Position numbers and translations under genes: made by a program
Assembly: GCA_946902985.2 (NCBI GenBank)
Contig: OX336392.1
Location: 16,156,716 to 16,220,715 of the forward strand
DNA: 64,000 bases
Source: Meconema thalassinum
Lineage: Eukaryota > Arthropoda > Insecta > Orthoptera > Tettigoniidae
Reading direction: 5' to 3'
Shown here: positions 44,082-55,595 of the stretch, piece after piece
Layout: every line of letters starts with the position of its first letter
Position numbering within the stretch: position 1 is the stretch's first letter
Notes under the pieces: model-generated
Told to the model about the DNA's origin: nothing
The model's database searches: none
Seen by the model: only the letters and a program-made list of their open reading frames with translations

Positions 44082-45128
44082 CAGGGTAATTCTTGATGTA
44101 GTTTACAACTTCAATAATCTGTAATTATTTATTGGAACCTCTTACAGACTTGGTATATATGTCATTACATAGCAAAACACTTCAAGTTTCTTTGACAAAT
44201 CCATTACGGCTCAACGTGTGCACCGTTTGTCATCCTGGACACATCCCAACGTAAGTTGATTTCCCGCCACGTATGAGCCAGCATTTCCAGGGTAACAGAA
44301 GCAATGGCTGTTGTGATGCAATGTCTCAGTTCGTCAAGATTTGCAGGTAGGGGAGGGATGTACACCGTATCTTTCACAAAGCCCTACAGAAAGAAGTCTA
44401 GTGGTGTGTAATCTGGAGACAGTGGCGGCCAGGTAATTGGTCCACCACTACCTATCCACTTAAGTGGGGAACGTTAATCAAGGAATTCCCTCATGTCTGA
44501 CAGGTATTCCGGCGGGGTGGCATCTTGTTGCCAACACATGCGCCCGTCGTGGTCATCTTCATCCAACTGTGGAATAAGGAAGTTCTGTAGCATATCCAGA
44601 TAAATTATGCCGGCGATGGTTCTCTCAGCAAAGAAGAAAGGTCCGCACACTATTTCTCTCGAAACAGTGTAAAAATCGTTCTGAGGGATACCAGTTTCGA
44701 GTGACAGACGCCGTGTTGATTTTTCCGGACTGCGGACAAACCTCTCCCTGTTTCCACCACATCGCTAGTCACAGGTGCGTGGCCTGGAGCCTTTGTGTGT
44801 TGCATAGAACAACCCGTTTCTATAAATATCGGCTACCATTTGTACACTGTTGATCTGCTGGGTGGGTCTTTGCCAAGTGCAAAACCTCCGCTGTTCACTC
44901 GTTGCTGACTTGGTTTCTTCAAACCAGAACACGCACTTTGCTCTTTCCGCTCCAGTGAAAGACGTCATTTCCAACAAGTGCGAGGCGCACAACTGTGCAA
45001 CTACAAACTACGTGAGTCAAAACTTGAAGTGTTATTGCAATTTAATGACATATAAACGAAGTCTGTAAGTGGTTCCAATGAATAATTACACACTATTGAA
45101 GTTGTAAACTACATCAAGCATCACCCTG
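44082..45128 (-). mobile_element. Tc1/mariner-superfamily element with long inverted repeats
   Basis: TA flanks at 44080-44081 and 45129-45130. The two termini match in inverted orientation for about 88 bp (44082-44169 and 45041-45128), starting CAGGGT(A/G)AT(T/G)CTTGATGT. The minus strand encodes a decayed transposase: an N-terminal helix-turn-helix type block EMTSFTGAERAKCVFWFEET (44765-44992), then fragments of the DDE domain and an end near TNGAHVEP. Many frame changes make it dead. Confidence 0.86.
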
Positions 45129-45130
45129 TA

Positions 45131-45580
45131 CATACACTGGTTTGTCGACCTTCACACTAGGAGCTTGCCTTCTGGCTAACACACTGAAAGGTGCAAGGCG
45201 AGTTAGAGAAGTGAACTGTGCATTTAGCTGTTTTTGGACTCACATGTTGCAAATGGATCATGAGAAATTATGTTGGAATATTATAGAGAGACTGTGAAGG
45301 CTAGGACGTAGACTTCCTAATAGGCTGTTTTATATAATCATTTACCAAGTAAGAGGTATAGCTAGGCGGATGAAACCATTTAGGCTTAGCTGCTAAAAGT
45401 AGCTGTGTTCATTCTGAATCCAGACTGAACACAGGTTCAATGAAACCTTGGAACTTACATTAAATGATAATACAATTTAATATCAAATTTGTATACCATG
45501 TGCTATATAGAATCTCACATCATTTGTTTAATGAGGAATTGTAGTGGAGTACAATCCCCTTAACATTTGAGTTTTCAATA
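45131..45580. other. Intron sequence, no gene seen
   Basis: No supported frame or repeat boundary. Confidence 0.4.
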
Positions 45581-46252
45581 CAGGGTTAGCCCAAATGATT
45601 TAAGCGATTTCATGCACATGTATTATTGAAAGTACATAGCTTACAGCTTTGACACACACAGCAATTAAAATACGGTAGAAACTCATCAAGTTTTTTGAGT
45701 CTGCTTGCTACAAATTCTCGATGTGCCATCCTCGCACCGCACAGCAAATATTCATATGGTAGTTCAACTCCGACCACACACGCTGGAGCATATCCTGGTC
45801 AATTTTAGCTACAGCCGCATGGATCTGATTCCTCATTTCAACAAGTACAAAACTGATAACGTTGATTATTGTCATCTTGTGACAGGTGCAGATCAGTGTC
45901 TTATGCGCTGGCCTTCCTGGTCACCTGATCTGATCCCGTGTGATTTATTTTTATGGGAGTTTATCAAAGATGAACTTTATGTACTGTTCCACCCATGCCA
46001 GTTAATGTTGTTGAATTGAGCATACGGATCCATGCGGCTGTAGCTAAAATTGACCAGCGTGTGTGGTCGCAGTTGGACTACCGTATCAATGTTTACGGTG
46101 TGGCACGAGGAGGACATATCGAGCATTTGTAGGAAGCAGACTTAAAACTTGATGAGCTCCTCTTTTAATTGGTATATGTGTCAATACTGTAAGCTATATA
46201 CTTTCAGTAATACATATACATGAACTTGCTTACATCATTTATGCTAACTCTG
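45581..46252. mobile_element. Second palindromic mariner-type MITE
   Basis: TA flanks at 45579-45580 and 46253-46254. Ends CAGGGTTAGCCCAAATGATT and the complement of AATGAT(G)TAAGC at the right match. The right arm encodes RWPSWSPDLIPCDLFLWEFI on the plus strand (about 45905-45990) and, past a frame break, the transposase end GGHIEHL near 46131. The left arm is an inverted copy of that 3' end on the minus strand (45715-45840). The same head-to-head design as 42375-43578 is seen in a different transposase family. Confidence 0.82.
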
Positions 46253-46254
46253 TA

Positions 46255-47759
46255 TATTGTTTATTATAAGTCTATATTTTCAGAGGTGATGTATTCACTT
46301 TTGTTTTAGTACCTTGTGACACAGTTTTAATATACTTATGTTCAGAAACAGGGTTGTTTTATTTTTATATATATGTGTTTGTTATACGTCAAGATATTAA
46401 AGTAGCTATGGTGTCATACTTTACCTCAAATATGCAGGTTGGACCATTTTTAGTGAAGCTATTAACAATAAGAAATATCAATACTGATTTTGCCCTGAGT
46501 TGTTGGCCCAGAATAGTTACAGACAGAAGAATGTAGTCCTTCACTGTAAGGGGCTTCATTAAAGAAAAATATATTTGCAGAATTGAAAAGGCGGATTTCA
46601 ATATTTCTTATTACAATCAGTCAATACGGATATAAACTGTTACCATTTTCAAAAGCTATTATCAATTCAACTAGTTTGTAAGTTCCATTCATTTATTATC
46701 AGTGATCCAAAATGTAATGTGCCTAAAAATATTTCCTTGTTTGACCGAACATTTTCTGTATTTGTAAATGAATTTCACTCAGTACCGAGGTGGAGATGTT
46801 ATTTTGTGTGCATGCTCATTAGTATTTATCATTAATGACGTGCAATTTGCTGGTTCATGGACAACATTGCTCATTTGAATACTATTTAATGTTACTCTTG
46901 AATAACAAATTGTTTTTTATATAGAATGGTAGCACTTCATTCCAAGTTAAATTTCTATTGGTATTGTAACTGATATTTAATGTTATAGATGTGTCCAAAT
47001 TGCTATTGCAGCCTACTTAGAATAATATTCCACAGACTGGTTTGCTGCAGTGCTCTCTGCTCTTTTTTCTTATTCACTCTTTTCACTTTTACATAATTAT
47101 TGCACTGTGGTTTTAAAAATCAATTTAACACTCGCTTTTTTTGTTGTCCTTCCTATCTACTTTTCCTTACTCTAATAAGGTAACAAATCTGAGACACCTC
47201 AAATATATCTAGTTAATCTGCATCTTCTATTCAGAATTTGGAATTAACCATTTTTTTCCTCAATGTTCTTTTTACCATTAGTTCACATTATTTAGTGTTT
47301 TAATCATAGTACATTTTGCTAGGTTTTAAAGTGTGGTATTGAGTAGTAGTTACTTTGAATTTGTGTTTGTGTTACAGGTTATGGTTTTTTATATTTAATC
47401 TAACAATCTTTTAGACTACATTTACATTTTTCTATTACTTCATTTCAACTATAGTAATTATGATGGATAAAATCATTTGCTACTTATGATCCAGAAATAA
47501 TTCCATCTAATTTACGAGTATAGTATTCTCCAAAATAGATTCTCAGTAGTGGAAACCATTGTAAGTCTACTATTTGCACAAGCCATACAGAAGTTCACTG
47601 TTTTGCATGTCATTGAATATTCTTACTGCACTATATTCTTCAAATCTTTGTAGTGATTCTCTTGGTTCCAGAAACCTATCAAGAGCTTAGGGAATGATAT
47701 TTTGCCTTGCTTGGGTTGTGGGTGCTCTCCAGTAGTGGTCTTGTGCTCTTGTGTTCTAG
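46255..47759 (+). other. CRTC intron 1, distal part
   Basis: No gene or bounded repeat. The last 60 bases are T-rich (TTGTGCTCTTGTGTTCTAG), a good 3' splice site at 47758-47759. Confidence 0.6.
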
Positions 47760-47876
47760 GTGAATGCTCTGCCTAAGCAACATCTTCTCATTAACCAATC
47801 TCTCGGCTACTACCGAGGTGGGTCACTGCCCAATGTCAACCACATAGGCAGCAACTCGGTAGAATCGAAGGTACAG
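47760..47876 (+). CDS. CRTC: CRTC coding exon 2
   Basis: After the acceptor AG at 47758-47759, 39 codons in phase 0 read VNALPKQHLLINQSLGYYRG then GSLPNVNHIGSNSVESKVQ. The GGSLPNVN(Q/H)IG block is the strongly conserved segment after the CREB-binding coiled coil and lies near a serine regulated by SIK/AMPK in vertebrate paralogues. The preferred donor is CAG|GTGAAT at 47877; AAG|GTACAG at 47871 is an alternative two codons shorter. The frame stays open to 47999, but that part does not resemble CRTC and is intronic. The following exons (nuclear export, splicing and transactivation regions) were not recognised before 64000. Confidence 0.9.
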
Positions 47877-48330
47877 GTGAATGGTGTGATGTTATGTGCT
47901 TCGCTTGCCTTGCCCTCTTCAATGTTGCACTTGCTTCATCTGCTTCTGTGTGTGATGCATTTTAAACATTACGAATGTGATTTTGTTTTGTTTGTTTAGC
48001 CAAGTGTTGATGCCTCCAACTTGAAAATATTATCCAACCTTGATTATTCCCCGTGCGGAAGTCGGACAAATTTTAGTGCAGGGTTCAAGTTCTTTTCTTA
48101 TCTGTACCATGCCAAAAGATAATGGAACCGGAAAGCCATCTAATGCAGGATTTTATGATAATTATTGATGGCATCATTCACCTCACATAGTTATAGATAG
48201 CATAGACCTATGAAACTAGATTTTGAACAAGTGTGTTTCTCGAAAAGAACAGAACAACATTAACATATTGACATAATCTCAAGTGCGCTTTCGGAATATA
48301 TTACTCTGCTTAGTCTTAGTTTTATTTTTA
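47877..48330. other. CRTC intron 2, proximal part
   Basis: No gene seen. Confidence 0.4.
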
Positions 48331-48480
48331 TACTAGCAACCCGGCCCGTGTTCGCCCGGGAACAGTTACGAATGCATTACGTGATAAGCGTATTTTTTGT
48401 TCGATGTCAATGAACTACGACTTATATCCGTTTTACGTCTCGGCATGATGGGTTAAAATCACTGACCGGACTATTAATTA
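48331..48480 (+). repeat. End of a dispersed element (ACCCGGC type)
   Basis: TACTAGCAACCCGGCCCGTG starts a sequence type frequent at the ends of insect dispersed repeats, comparable to AGCTGTACCCGGCATGCG at 29500. The opposite end was not found. Confidence 0.45.
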
Positions 48481-49004
48481 TATTATCGTGGAGATGCATG
48501 TGCAACGAATCCTTGTCAGACGTAATTTAAGAATGGCGAGGTGCACAAAACACTTATAGTGGGCGATGTATTGAAGATAGAGATATGCTCTCGCGGACTT
48601 TCTTATAGAACTCTTCATGCTGAACACCCATAGTATACTGTTATTTTCAACGGTTTCTGCCCAGCGTAAGCTTAAAAAGCGCACGGATGCCAGGTTTTTC
48701 TTTTCAACTCTTTCTCTGAAATCGTTACTGCTTAGCTTTCTTTGATTATAAATAAATTATTTTCTACAAAAACCTTCCTCAAGAAATCCTTTACATGATG
48801 CTGAAAACCGCTTCAATATCCATCCAGTGGTTCTCGAGATTACCTGTGACATCCAAGAATCGGGGACTTTGTTTTGTACTAAGTAGGGATTTATGAGTAC
48901 TCACCATTGAAGTTGGACCATAGCAGCTTATACACTACAGACCTGTTGTTATTGTTGCTTATTTTAGGGGCTGTCACATCGTGCGTTTGTGTGGGTGGAA
49001 TTTG

Positions 49005-49320
49005 GGTGATAACCTGTGTTGTGATGGCTATACTAGTGTGTGTATTTGTAAATTGGGGATAGGATTGTGAAGGAGGCGGCCATGGTCTTAAGTTAGGCAC
49101 CATCGCAGCATTTTCCTGGAATAGAACTGTTGCGGGGGGGAGGCCACAGAAAACCACATCCTGGATGGCTGAGGTGGGAATCGAATCATCCTCGCCTCAG
49201 TTTTGCCTCACGAGGCTGAGTGGACCCCGTTCCAAACTTCACACCAGAATTGAAATGTCTTGGCAGAGCTGGGAATCTAAGCCGAACCTTTGGGGCGACA
49301 GCCAAGAACACTAACCTCAT
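49005..49320 (-). repeat. SINE family B copy plus shared flank
   Basis: 49140-49320 carries the family B blocks on the minus strand (GCCTCACGAGGCTGAGTGGA, CTTGGCAGAGCTGGGAATC). 49005-49140 is also repeated, in diverged form, at 55596-55720 (GTGTGTATTTGTAA, GGAGGCGGCCA). B-family copies may thus be longer than the tRNA core. Confidence 0.7.
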
Positions 49321-49429
49321 AACGGACCTAATGCATTATATGGGTATCTATTATTAGAAGCTTTTCAGTCGGTCAACACGAGTGTGGGCGAGGGGATTTC
49401 AATTAATTTCCTAGTGCATGAATTATTTC

Positions 49430-50135
49430 TCTTATGAAAAGACAATATATGGAGTAAAAGCACCAATGTCAGAGGTACATGGAGGTAAATTATGGGGAGA
49501 TTAAGAAGACAGAGAAGTTAAATACCTGGGGAATGGATCCAACCCAACGGACTAGATAAGGAGGTAAATAAATGAAGAGCCAGAAAACTAGACCTGGCCC
49601 ACAAGCTAACGCAGAACAAGTACAACCAACGGGCATTATCCTACAAGGCCAAAATCAGACACTATAGATCGGCGCTTTAGAGTGTTTTATTTTAAATAAA
49701 AAGGGGGAGTTTCAAGAACTAGAAAAGAAAGGAGGATTCTGCGGAAAATACTCGGACCACAGAAAACTGCTGATGGGACTTTGGAGGATGAGGAAAAACG
49801 AAGAACTCTACAAATACATTGAGAAGATCACGGACACAATGAGGAAGCGGAGGTTGAAGTTCTATGGACACCTACTAAGAATGGATGAATGCAGACTGAC
49901 CAAAATGTTCTTCAGCTACATCATGGGGTTAAAGGCCACATCTAAATGGGTAGATGAAGTGAGAAGGGATGCGGGTGAAGTTGGAATCGCACTACCGATG
50001 GTCCACTACAGAAGAGAGTTTAGAAGGAGAGTAGACAGTATTAAACATTTCAGGAGAAACCAACAATGAGGAGGCCCAAACGGATCATTTCCGCTGAGGA
50101 GAGAGAGAAAAGAAGCGAACGAGGTTCTGGGAGGA
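49430..50135 (+). pseudogene. Decayed non-LTR RT C-terminus
   Basis: Reads KYLGEWIQPNGLDKEVN, RARKLDLAHKLTQNKYNQRA, LSYKAKIRHYRSAL, ERRILRKILGPQKTADGT and, frame-shifted, RKRRLKFYGHLLRMDECRLT. Order and motifs match the C-terminus of the element at 57490-60899 (NAKLRHYQTV, ERKILRKIYGPV), so this is an older relative. Confidence 0.8.
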
Positions 50136-50149
50136 GGAGAAAAGTTCTT

Positions 50150-50401
50150 TGACGTGAGGGTTGGAATGGGGTGCACTCAGCCTCGTGATGACAATTGAGT
50201 AGCTGTCTGACAGTGAGACAGCGCCTCGATCATGAATACCAAGATTAACGGCCGAGGTGACCCAACGCGCTGATCACGCGTCACCCCAATATCTGCAGGC
50301 CAAATGGCCGGGCAGCGGTCGCTTGGTCGGCCTTAGCCCGTCATGGGCTGTATAGTGCCAGGGGTTGACTTTGAGTTGGCCAAATTCGAGACAAAAAAAA
50401 A
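50150..50401 (+). repeat. SINE with poly(A) tail (family E)
   Basis: ACGGCCGAGGTGACCCAACG, CTGATCACGCGTCACCCC, AGCGGTCGCTTGGTCGGCCT and GTAGTGCCAG-like 3' part ending in GACAAAAAAAAAAC. This organisation recurs in insect SINEs; I saw no second copy in this window. Confidence 0.6.
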
Positions 50402-50412
50402 ACTCTTCTTAT

Positions 50413-50759
50413 ATAAATGGGGAGCTAAATTGTAAGACTAGGTTCGTTCGTCAAGCGAACATCATCACTTTCCGCTCGTTTACGTTATGTACAACAGTGT
50501 TTGTTTAATTAAACTTTGTAATGTATCAGATTGTTTAATTCCTTCAGTCTATTACACTTCTATAAGTGTTGCATTTTTGTGAGTACTTTTTATGTGTACA
50601 AGTGTTAAACCCTTCTGAATCGATAACTTCTACCATAGCGAGCTATTAAAGTGTTGCATACATATCTACTGAGCTTAAACTAAGCTTAAGTTAGCAGGAT
50701 CTGATGATGATCGCTTGACGATGAACGAAACTAGTTAACCAATTTAGCCCCCCATTTAT
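50413..50759. mobile_element. MITE with about 55-bp inverted repeats
   Basis: ATAAATGGGGAGCTAAATTG and the complement of CAATTTAGCCCCCCATTTAT form the ends. Similarity continues through TTCGTTCGTCAAGCGAAC and its partner to CATCATCA on both arms. The target duplication is unclear. The element begins within 12 bp of the SINE poly(A) tail. Confidence 0.75.
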
Positions 50760-53101
50760 GTGAGAAGTGATTTATTAAGTGTACCCATAAATAATTCATG
50801 TAATTTATTCCAGACACTAGGAAATGAATTGTATCTCCCTGCCCACACTCGTGTTGACCGACTCAAAAGCTTAGGCAACATTGAAAAGTGGCTTCTAACA
50901 TTTCAGTATTTGGGAATGTTCAGAAACATCCATAATTTAAGATGTGATTGGGTTTGTAATGGCTCTACTTAGGATCGAGTATGTCGTACCTTTCTTCCAA
51001 GAAATCCCCGTGAACTTGAACTTTCCGATCGTCTCACCTGTTCACGAGACCGCAAGTAGTAGCCTACATGTCTGGTGTGCGAACCATGGAAGTGTAAATA
51101 CAAACATTGAGCGTGTTAGTGGACCTAGATAAAGAAATGGAAAGTTTCGCTTTGAACAACGCTTGTTTTACTACTTTTAACTGTATAAGCATGTACAATT
51201 ACCGCTAGGGAGAGCTTAAATAAACATTGTTTACGGCTGAGTTTCTTTATCCACACCCATAAACATATACAATGTATAATTCTGTGTAAACATGCTTAAT
51301 TACAGCCATAGGCAGCTGAAAGTGGTACCAATATCTTTCCGACACTGTTCCTTGCGAGGGAAGAGAGGACAGTAGAGCAATAGGCCAAGGATAGGTTATA
51401 GTAGCCTACGTCTCGCGCGCGAGTGGCCCAAGTCAATTTGGGGATGACTAATGTTTCAGCACGATCGCAGAGGTCTTTTCTTAGTTCCGGTACTCAGTTT
51501 ATGCAACTCATATGCTCTCGTTGGAGGATTGTAGCAATTCCTTATTTTATTATTCAGGTCAACCCTTTATTGGTATTTTAAGACTTGTCATCCTTGAGTA
51601 ATCACAAAACTGCCAAATATTTTTAATCCTTCCACCGATAGATATAGGGGATTGTCATAAGGGTGAAAGTTCCATTCACGAAATGGGGCATCCCTCCTCC
51701 TTTGCCGAGTGTTGATTCTAATGTAACGTGTTCGATACTGAATGTCCACATTTAAATAAAATGTTTAAAAAACGCCATCATAATACGCATTACTGATTCA
51801 GACACTTGATCGTAGATTGTTATTCAGTACACACATTTTCAAATTAGTAGGAACTTCTGCATACCTGGAATCAGTATACCATAATCTTCGTAGCATAGCA
51901 TCAGCTCTGATAAGTTGCATACCCGTATTACTGTGGCTTTTACGGTTGACGAACAATTTCAATACATCCGAGGCAGTTCGCGCTACCCCCTGAAGTAAAT
52001 ATACACGTGAGTTTTGATTTTGTTATTGGGATACATATTATATACGTAGTGACCGGATGTGATAGTATGACCTCCGGAAGTAGGGGATACTTGTGTGTTC
52101 CCCTTTCTTGAAGTTTCGCTTTAGGGGAAGGTTAAAGACGATGAACATTCTGATAAGGTTCAATACATTTCGAAATGAACAGACTGTTAAGCAGTTTTAT
52201 CAAGAGTGAGATTCTGGCGACTTGAAGATAATTTTGCAGTAAGGTATAAATGTATCATTTTTTAAAAGCGATTTTCTGTCCTTTTAAACTAATTTTAGTG
52301 ACAGAAATGACATTTTAAGGTACATAAAATTATTTTTACAATTTCTTAGCGATTACCTGTTACATTGAGCTGCTAACGCGGCCGTACTAGTTGATTTCAA
52401 TTGTGTGATACAACACTTTATTTGTTCCTAAATTTTCAGTCTGCAAAATGGAAATATAAATGTAATATTTTATGTAAATACTTATGTGAGCGCAGTATTT
52501 TTGGCAAGTTACGAAAAGTACCGTAGTTTAGTCACGATTTCAAAATCTCTACTCTTGAACCCCTTATATAGGTTAGGCATCCCATTTTGGTCATTTAGTA
52601 GCCTACTCATTTTGCTTATTTCAGTTTCAAATAAGAAACGTGTGCTGGTTTTATAAGTAAAATTATGTACTTTTAATGAAAGTTCGAAATTACCCACGGA
52701 AGGCACTGCGAAGTTATTGAAGTTTTATTGTAGGTGACTGTTGCAATGCTACGAAAACTTGACTATTGTCGGCGTAGGCCACCTTAACAAGCGGTAAGAA
52801 ACAGTTATGGGACGTAGCGAATTACAGGTAACGGAATTGCATATAGTGGTTACTTTTCACTATTTTGCCCCTTGTGGTAGATATTTTCTGAATGGGGCCG
52901 ATAACCCCGGTGTTAGACCTGTTAAATCATCAATCAATAAGTTCTGAAAGTACAGTACATGCCTTTAGAAGTAGATACCATTCTTTCGCAGTATAAAGTT
53001 CCTCGATCATTGGGAGAGATAACGATCCATTCAGAAGCCATAGCTCTTCAGTCATTGGTCAGACAGAGTGATGGCGGTTAGGAGAAAGGTGAGATTTTTG
53101 T
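50760..53101. other. Mostly featureless; hairpin repeat copy at 52889-52935
   Basis: Only short frames. TTTATTCCAG at about 50815 followed by an open stretch (TLGNELYLPAHTRVDRLKSL) looks exon-like but has no good donor or homology. GGGGCCGATAACCCCGG at about 52893 is a diverged hairpin repeat. Confidence 0.35.
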
Positions 53102-53119
53102 TACCATTAACGGAATGTA

Positions 53120-53543
53120 TATCTATGACCTTAGCTCTAATATATTCTTTTTCCCGTATTTATTACGATATATCTGCAACAGTGTCCTCTTTACAATACA
53201 ATGTTCTTATTTAGCAACTACTCCAATTCACTCCTAGTTGTGATACATATTTCGGCTCCTCTCAAGCCTTCATCAGTCAATAAGCAACATAAGAATTCAC
53301 AATGTTCAATTTAAAACCATTACACATGCCACGTTCGATTAAAAATTGTACAAATTCACAGGCGTCATCGCAATAAAACAGAAATAGAATTCTTAAAGAA
53401 TGGGTATAAAACCCTTTGTCATAAATAGACTACTAAAAAAAACAACTGAAGCAAGGTTGATTATCCACACCAACCATGAAGATTGGAGTAAAGTGGAGTA
53501 GATGTGAAATAAAAACATTGTAAAGTGGACACTGTTGAACAGG
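53120..53543 (-). mobile_element. Insertion with 18-bp duplication, possibly Penelope-like
   Basis: TACCATTAACGGAATGTA occurs exactly at 53102-53119 and 53544-53561. The insert contains, on the minus strand, TGATGAAGGCTTGAGAGGAG and CCGAAATATGTATCAC, the motif type common near the ends of Penelope-like elements. No RT or GIY-YIG is encoded, so it is a short non-coding copy. Confidence 0.6.
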
Positions 53544-53561
53544 TACCATTAACGGAATGTA

Positions 53562-54989
53562 AACCAATTATTGGATTTAGTAAGGCGGTAACCTCGCACT
53601 GTTTGTACATGTAGCTGTTTATAAAGTGTTATTTATGACGCGTTATTCCAGAGCAATTTATTACCCCCATAGACTTTCCTGTTAGTACAGGCTTTGGCGC
53701 TCTTTGAATAGTTCGAATATTGTTCTCCCAAAAGCCTGCCGAAATACATGAGCGTGAAGTGGGCACTCCTCCGATGTTTGGGTCTTGGTCTCGAGGAGAA
53801 CGCCGTAGGGTTTGACATACTTGTGTTTCTATCGGGTCGATTTGAAAACATAGTGTGATAACGTATCTTCCAGTGGCGTCATACATCTCTTTTCGTCACA
53901 TTTTGGCTTTGTACCAATGGCATGTTCCAGTATGTAGTGGTGTATCGTTATCTGCAGATTGTATTTGGTCCCGATGATGCAGTTTATTTCTAGCATACTA
54001 ACGGAAGTGAACTTTGTGCGCACGGTGGGAACGACCTATGATACACACGTGGAATAAGAGGGTCTCGCTCCGTTATCGTGCGAGCCACGAGGATACATTC
54101 ATTACAAAGATATCAAGAGAATTCGCAGCTAATAAACGAAGCTAATACAGAAAATAAGTTCTGGTTTGCTCTTAAATGAAAATTAAACGAATGAAAAATG
54201 TTGAGCTATTTTATCATTCCCATTATGGTCTTCTCACCTCAAACATTTTCGTAGTTTTCACAAACCATAGGCACAATCTATTGTATCCTCACCTCTAACA
54301 GTAAGGCCGCTTATGAATCAAGCCCCGTGTTAATGACATCTTTAACATCACCGTGGAAACCTCTACTTCCAATTATTTTTTACGGGTACGGTGAACATAT
54401 AATCACTAGGAGCTATAGGTGTGATGAACTGTTTTGAGGAAACACTACTTTCCTCCCTGTCGGCCCTGGTATTTCAAAGTCTCTCAGAGCTGTATATTTT
54501 CTCTGAATTAGTTTATACCGCTTCTTGTCTCTGGATTTGAAAGTCAAACTGCATATGGATTTTACTTCCCGCTCCTCGTTGTTGATAACCATCTTGGCAT
54601 TCGTCTGAGAAACGACAGAAAAGTTCCTGTCATATGGCTAATAATGTAGTAGCTTCCTCAGTGACCGCCTTCTGATCCCAAGGTTGCGGGTGCGACTCTT
54701 GGACGAGGGAGTCGGCACTCCAGAGTTGTACGATGTTGGCTCTTAAAAGATCTTTCGTATCACATTCGGAGTTTACAAGTCAAAATAATTAAATCCAGCA
54801 ACAGGTCTCCCGACAAAGTCCTGATTTTTACTGCCAGGTGGCATTACTAAACAGAACGTCGATATTGAATGGTAGATTGCCTCAATGGCTCAAACTCAAA
54901 AGATTTACGCCAGGTAAGCTGAGATTATTATTATTATTAATAGTCTATCATTAATTAATTAATAATACCGCAATGGAAATCAAATCCAC
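53562..54989. other. No gene recognised
   Basis: Minus-strand frames at 53629-54023 (containing HHYILEHAIGTKPKCDEKRC) look mildly protein-like but match no family I know. An ATT microsatellite lies at 54925-54940. Confidence 0.35.
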
Positions 54990-55350
54990 CTTTCCTCACA
55001 GTTGCTCTTATGATAAGTGAACCACGTTCCTATCATCAAATCAAGATTTAAATTTTCTGTGTCAGAGCTGGTCACGGCAGATTTTCCCTTTGCATAAATC
55101 ATTGTGTCTGGGGGACGAGGAGCTGATAAGATTGTTTCCAGCCAAATGCTTTGTTGCCTTGTGCGACCGGGCATTGTCTTGAAGAAACGTATCACTGTGG
55201 AGCATTTCATACATTTGGGAAATGGATAAGTGGCTGCATTTCATAGGCATTGGACTGCTATATTTCTTGAGTTTGTTAAACAGAACGATATTAGTGATTG
55301 GAACTGACTTTTCGTGTATGTATGTATGTAATAGGGACGGGGGAGTCACA
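54990..55350 (-). pseudogene. Tc1-like transposase fragment
   Basis: TFLQDNARSHKATKHLA corresponds to the second catalytic Asp block (QDNARxH) of Tc1 transposases. PRPPDTMIYAKGK and NLDLMIGTW, in a neighbouring frame, could be the degraded PDLNPIE segment. Only a fragment remains. Confidence 0.5.
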
Positions 55351-55595
55351 ACGTTACTGGTAACCGTTATTTTTGGCGATATTAAATTAAGTACCGTAAC
55401 TGTAAGACCGTTACAGAATACGTTGCAAGATCAGTTTCTATTATTCTAGACGCATGAAACGGGCATAGAGTGAAGACAGAACAGGGGTGGATAGCCTTCA
55501 AACAAAGCTGGTCCAACCTAATTTTTTGTTTCATTTAGAGTTTGTTACTTCATGTACATCAGCCCGGGTATTTGAATGTGTGTGTGGAATGTATA

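Noticed and set aside
47877..47999. Extension of the CRTC exon 2 frame
   Set aside because: The protein stops resembling CRTC and a donor is present at 47877.
50815..50930. Exon-like stretch after TTTATTCCAG
   Set aside because: No convincing donor and no match to CRTC or another known protein.
53629..54023. Three overlapping minus-strand frames
   Set aside because: Mildly protein-like, but not assignable to a family or exon structure.
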